Source: CADCWF01 sp903864575
Lineage (GTDB): Bacteria > Chloroflexota > Chloroflexia > Thermomicrobiales > UBA6265
Direction of reading: 5' to 3'
Length of the DNA stretch: 22,200 nt
Assembly (NCBI GenBank): GCA_040376155.1
Contig: JBEIRG010000022.1
Location: forward strand, 1 to 22,200
The notes beneath the pieces are model-generated. The model was given only the letters and a program-made list of their open reading frames with translations, did not search any database and was not told the origin of the DNA. This document shows positions 21,675 through 22,200 of this stretch, one piece after another. The position numbers and the translations under genes are program-made. Position 1 is the first letter of the stretch, and each line of letters begins with the position of its first letter.

Positions 21675-22200
21675 CCCCCAGGAGTGGGAGCGGCTCTACC
21701 GCCGGACGATCGACGCCTACTACGAGGGCAACCACAAGGAGGGCCGCATCGCCTGCGACCGGTTGCTCTCCATGCCCGGCGTGCCGCCCGCGGCTGTCGG
21801 CGCGACCCGGCGCAACATGGTCCACTATGCGCCGATCTTGCGCGACGTGCTGCCAGGGTACCGGGAGCGCGCCCTCGTGGTTCCGCTCAGTCCGGGCTGG
21901 TCCGCGTTCAATCCCTCCATCGCGGCGCGGGATGGTGGCTATCTCCTGACGGTTCGCACCTCAAACTATGTGTTCGAGCCTCCGACGACCTACTACCCCG
22001 CCGACGGCGGCTCGACCGTGCGGACCAGCTACCAGACGATCGATCTGGACGGTGACCTCGAACCGATCGGCCCGCCGCGCCCGCTCATCGACCGCACGCC
22101 GGACGACGGGTTCCTGGATTTTCTCGTCCGTGACAACGAAGACCTGCGCCCGTTCCGGGTAGGGGAGCGCTGGTTCGGCACCGCGGCGACCTGGCGGCGG
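21667..22200 (+). CDS. TPR-like / beta-propeller-like glycan-cluster protein, partial
   Basis: Start of a gene running off the right edge; 178 codons visible. Residues of about 5-60 (YRRTIDAYYEGNHKEGRIAC, then DRLLSMPGV and RRNMVHYAPIL) look like a degenerate TPR-type helical hairpin. From about residue 75, VVPLSPGWSAFNPSIAARDG, then GYLLTVRTSNYVF and RTSYQTIDLDGDLEPIG, recalls the blades of GH130/GH43-like five-bladed propellers found in glycosyltransferase clusters. These motifs are recalled from memory and the C-terminus is unseen, so the enzymatic class is open. ATG 21667 has GAGG 11 bases upstream; in-frame ATGs at 21613 and 21607 would add 18-20 residues. Same strand as the two glycosyltransferases, 69 bases after the second. 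Confidence 0.6.
   Translation, partial: MTDPQEWERLYRRTIDAYYEGNHKEGRIACDRLLSMPGVPPAAVGATRRNMVHYAPILRDVLPGYRERALVVPLSPGWSAFNPSIAARDGGYLLTVRTSNYVFEPPTTYYPADGGSTVRTSYQTIDLDGDLEPIGPPRPLIDRTPDDGFLDFLVRDNEDLRPFRVGERWFGTAATWRR

Noticed and set aside
1..22200. CRISPR array, tRNA or rRNA genes, transposases, prophage genes
   Set aside because: Looked for in all intergenic stretches; no regularly spaced repeats, cloverleaf-type sequences or transposase/integrase motifs were seen.

Overview
This window is high-GC, tightly packed bacterial DNA, read here as 19 protein genes or gene remnants. It most resembles the Chloroflexota (Thermomicrobia-like lineages). That assignment is an inference from gene content: RNase Y, YmdB and a SpoVS-domain protein in a row, an IspD-IspF fusion, a zinc-ribbon protein with repeated 'PAWLR' motifs, Tat-type signals, and class F-like sortase and VKGN-repeat ('sunset'-type) proteins. 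No rRNA, tRNA, CRISPR array or transposase was seen.

Left third (1-6446): after about 280 bases of AT-richer leader there are three tandem, same-strand, Tat-type exported sulfatases. All carry the C-S-P-S-R formylglycine motif. The first and third are close paralogues with a 42-base stretch of complete nucleotide identity. The third has acquired a C-terminal six-repeat NHL-type beta-propeller, joined exactly where its two sisters have stop codons. A strong hairpin terminator (6409-6446) closes the cluster and also serves the convergent gene yggX.

Middle (6447-12390): yggX (minus strand) diverges from a formyltransferase-fold gene. An acidic, disordered hypothetical protein follows. Next is an RNA-metabolism block, rny-ymdB-spoVS, with a recognisable sigma-A-type promoter and a leader of about 180 nt before rny. 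A 334-base gap with direct repeats and hairpins separates this block from the next operon.

Operon 12391-17306: PHP phosphoesterase, ispDF and dtd are chained by GTGA start/stop overlaps. A cystathionine gamma-synthase-family PLP enzyme follows, preceded by a possible 10-codon leader ORF. Then come a tail-anchored zinc-ribbon protein and the 5'-truncated remnant of an alpha-carbonic anhydrase. A textbook terminator (17331-17371) ends the run.

Right end (17307-22200): two minus-strand genes encode a protein with two VKGN/Cys-His repeats and a class F-like sortase with an N-terminal signal. After a gene-free divergent region of about 540 bases comes a plus-strand surface-glycan cluster: a CgeB-like glycosyltransferase, a GT2 glycosyltransferase with an N-terminal extension, and a TPR-like/beta-propeller-like protein that runs off the window. 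The recurring theme is the cell exterior (Tat sulfatases, sortase, glycan enzymes) around a core RNA-turnover and isoprenoid housekeeping block. The strongest candidates for something undescribed are the sulfatase-propeller fusion and its tandem cluster.
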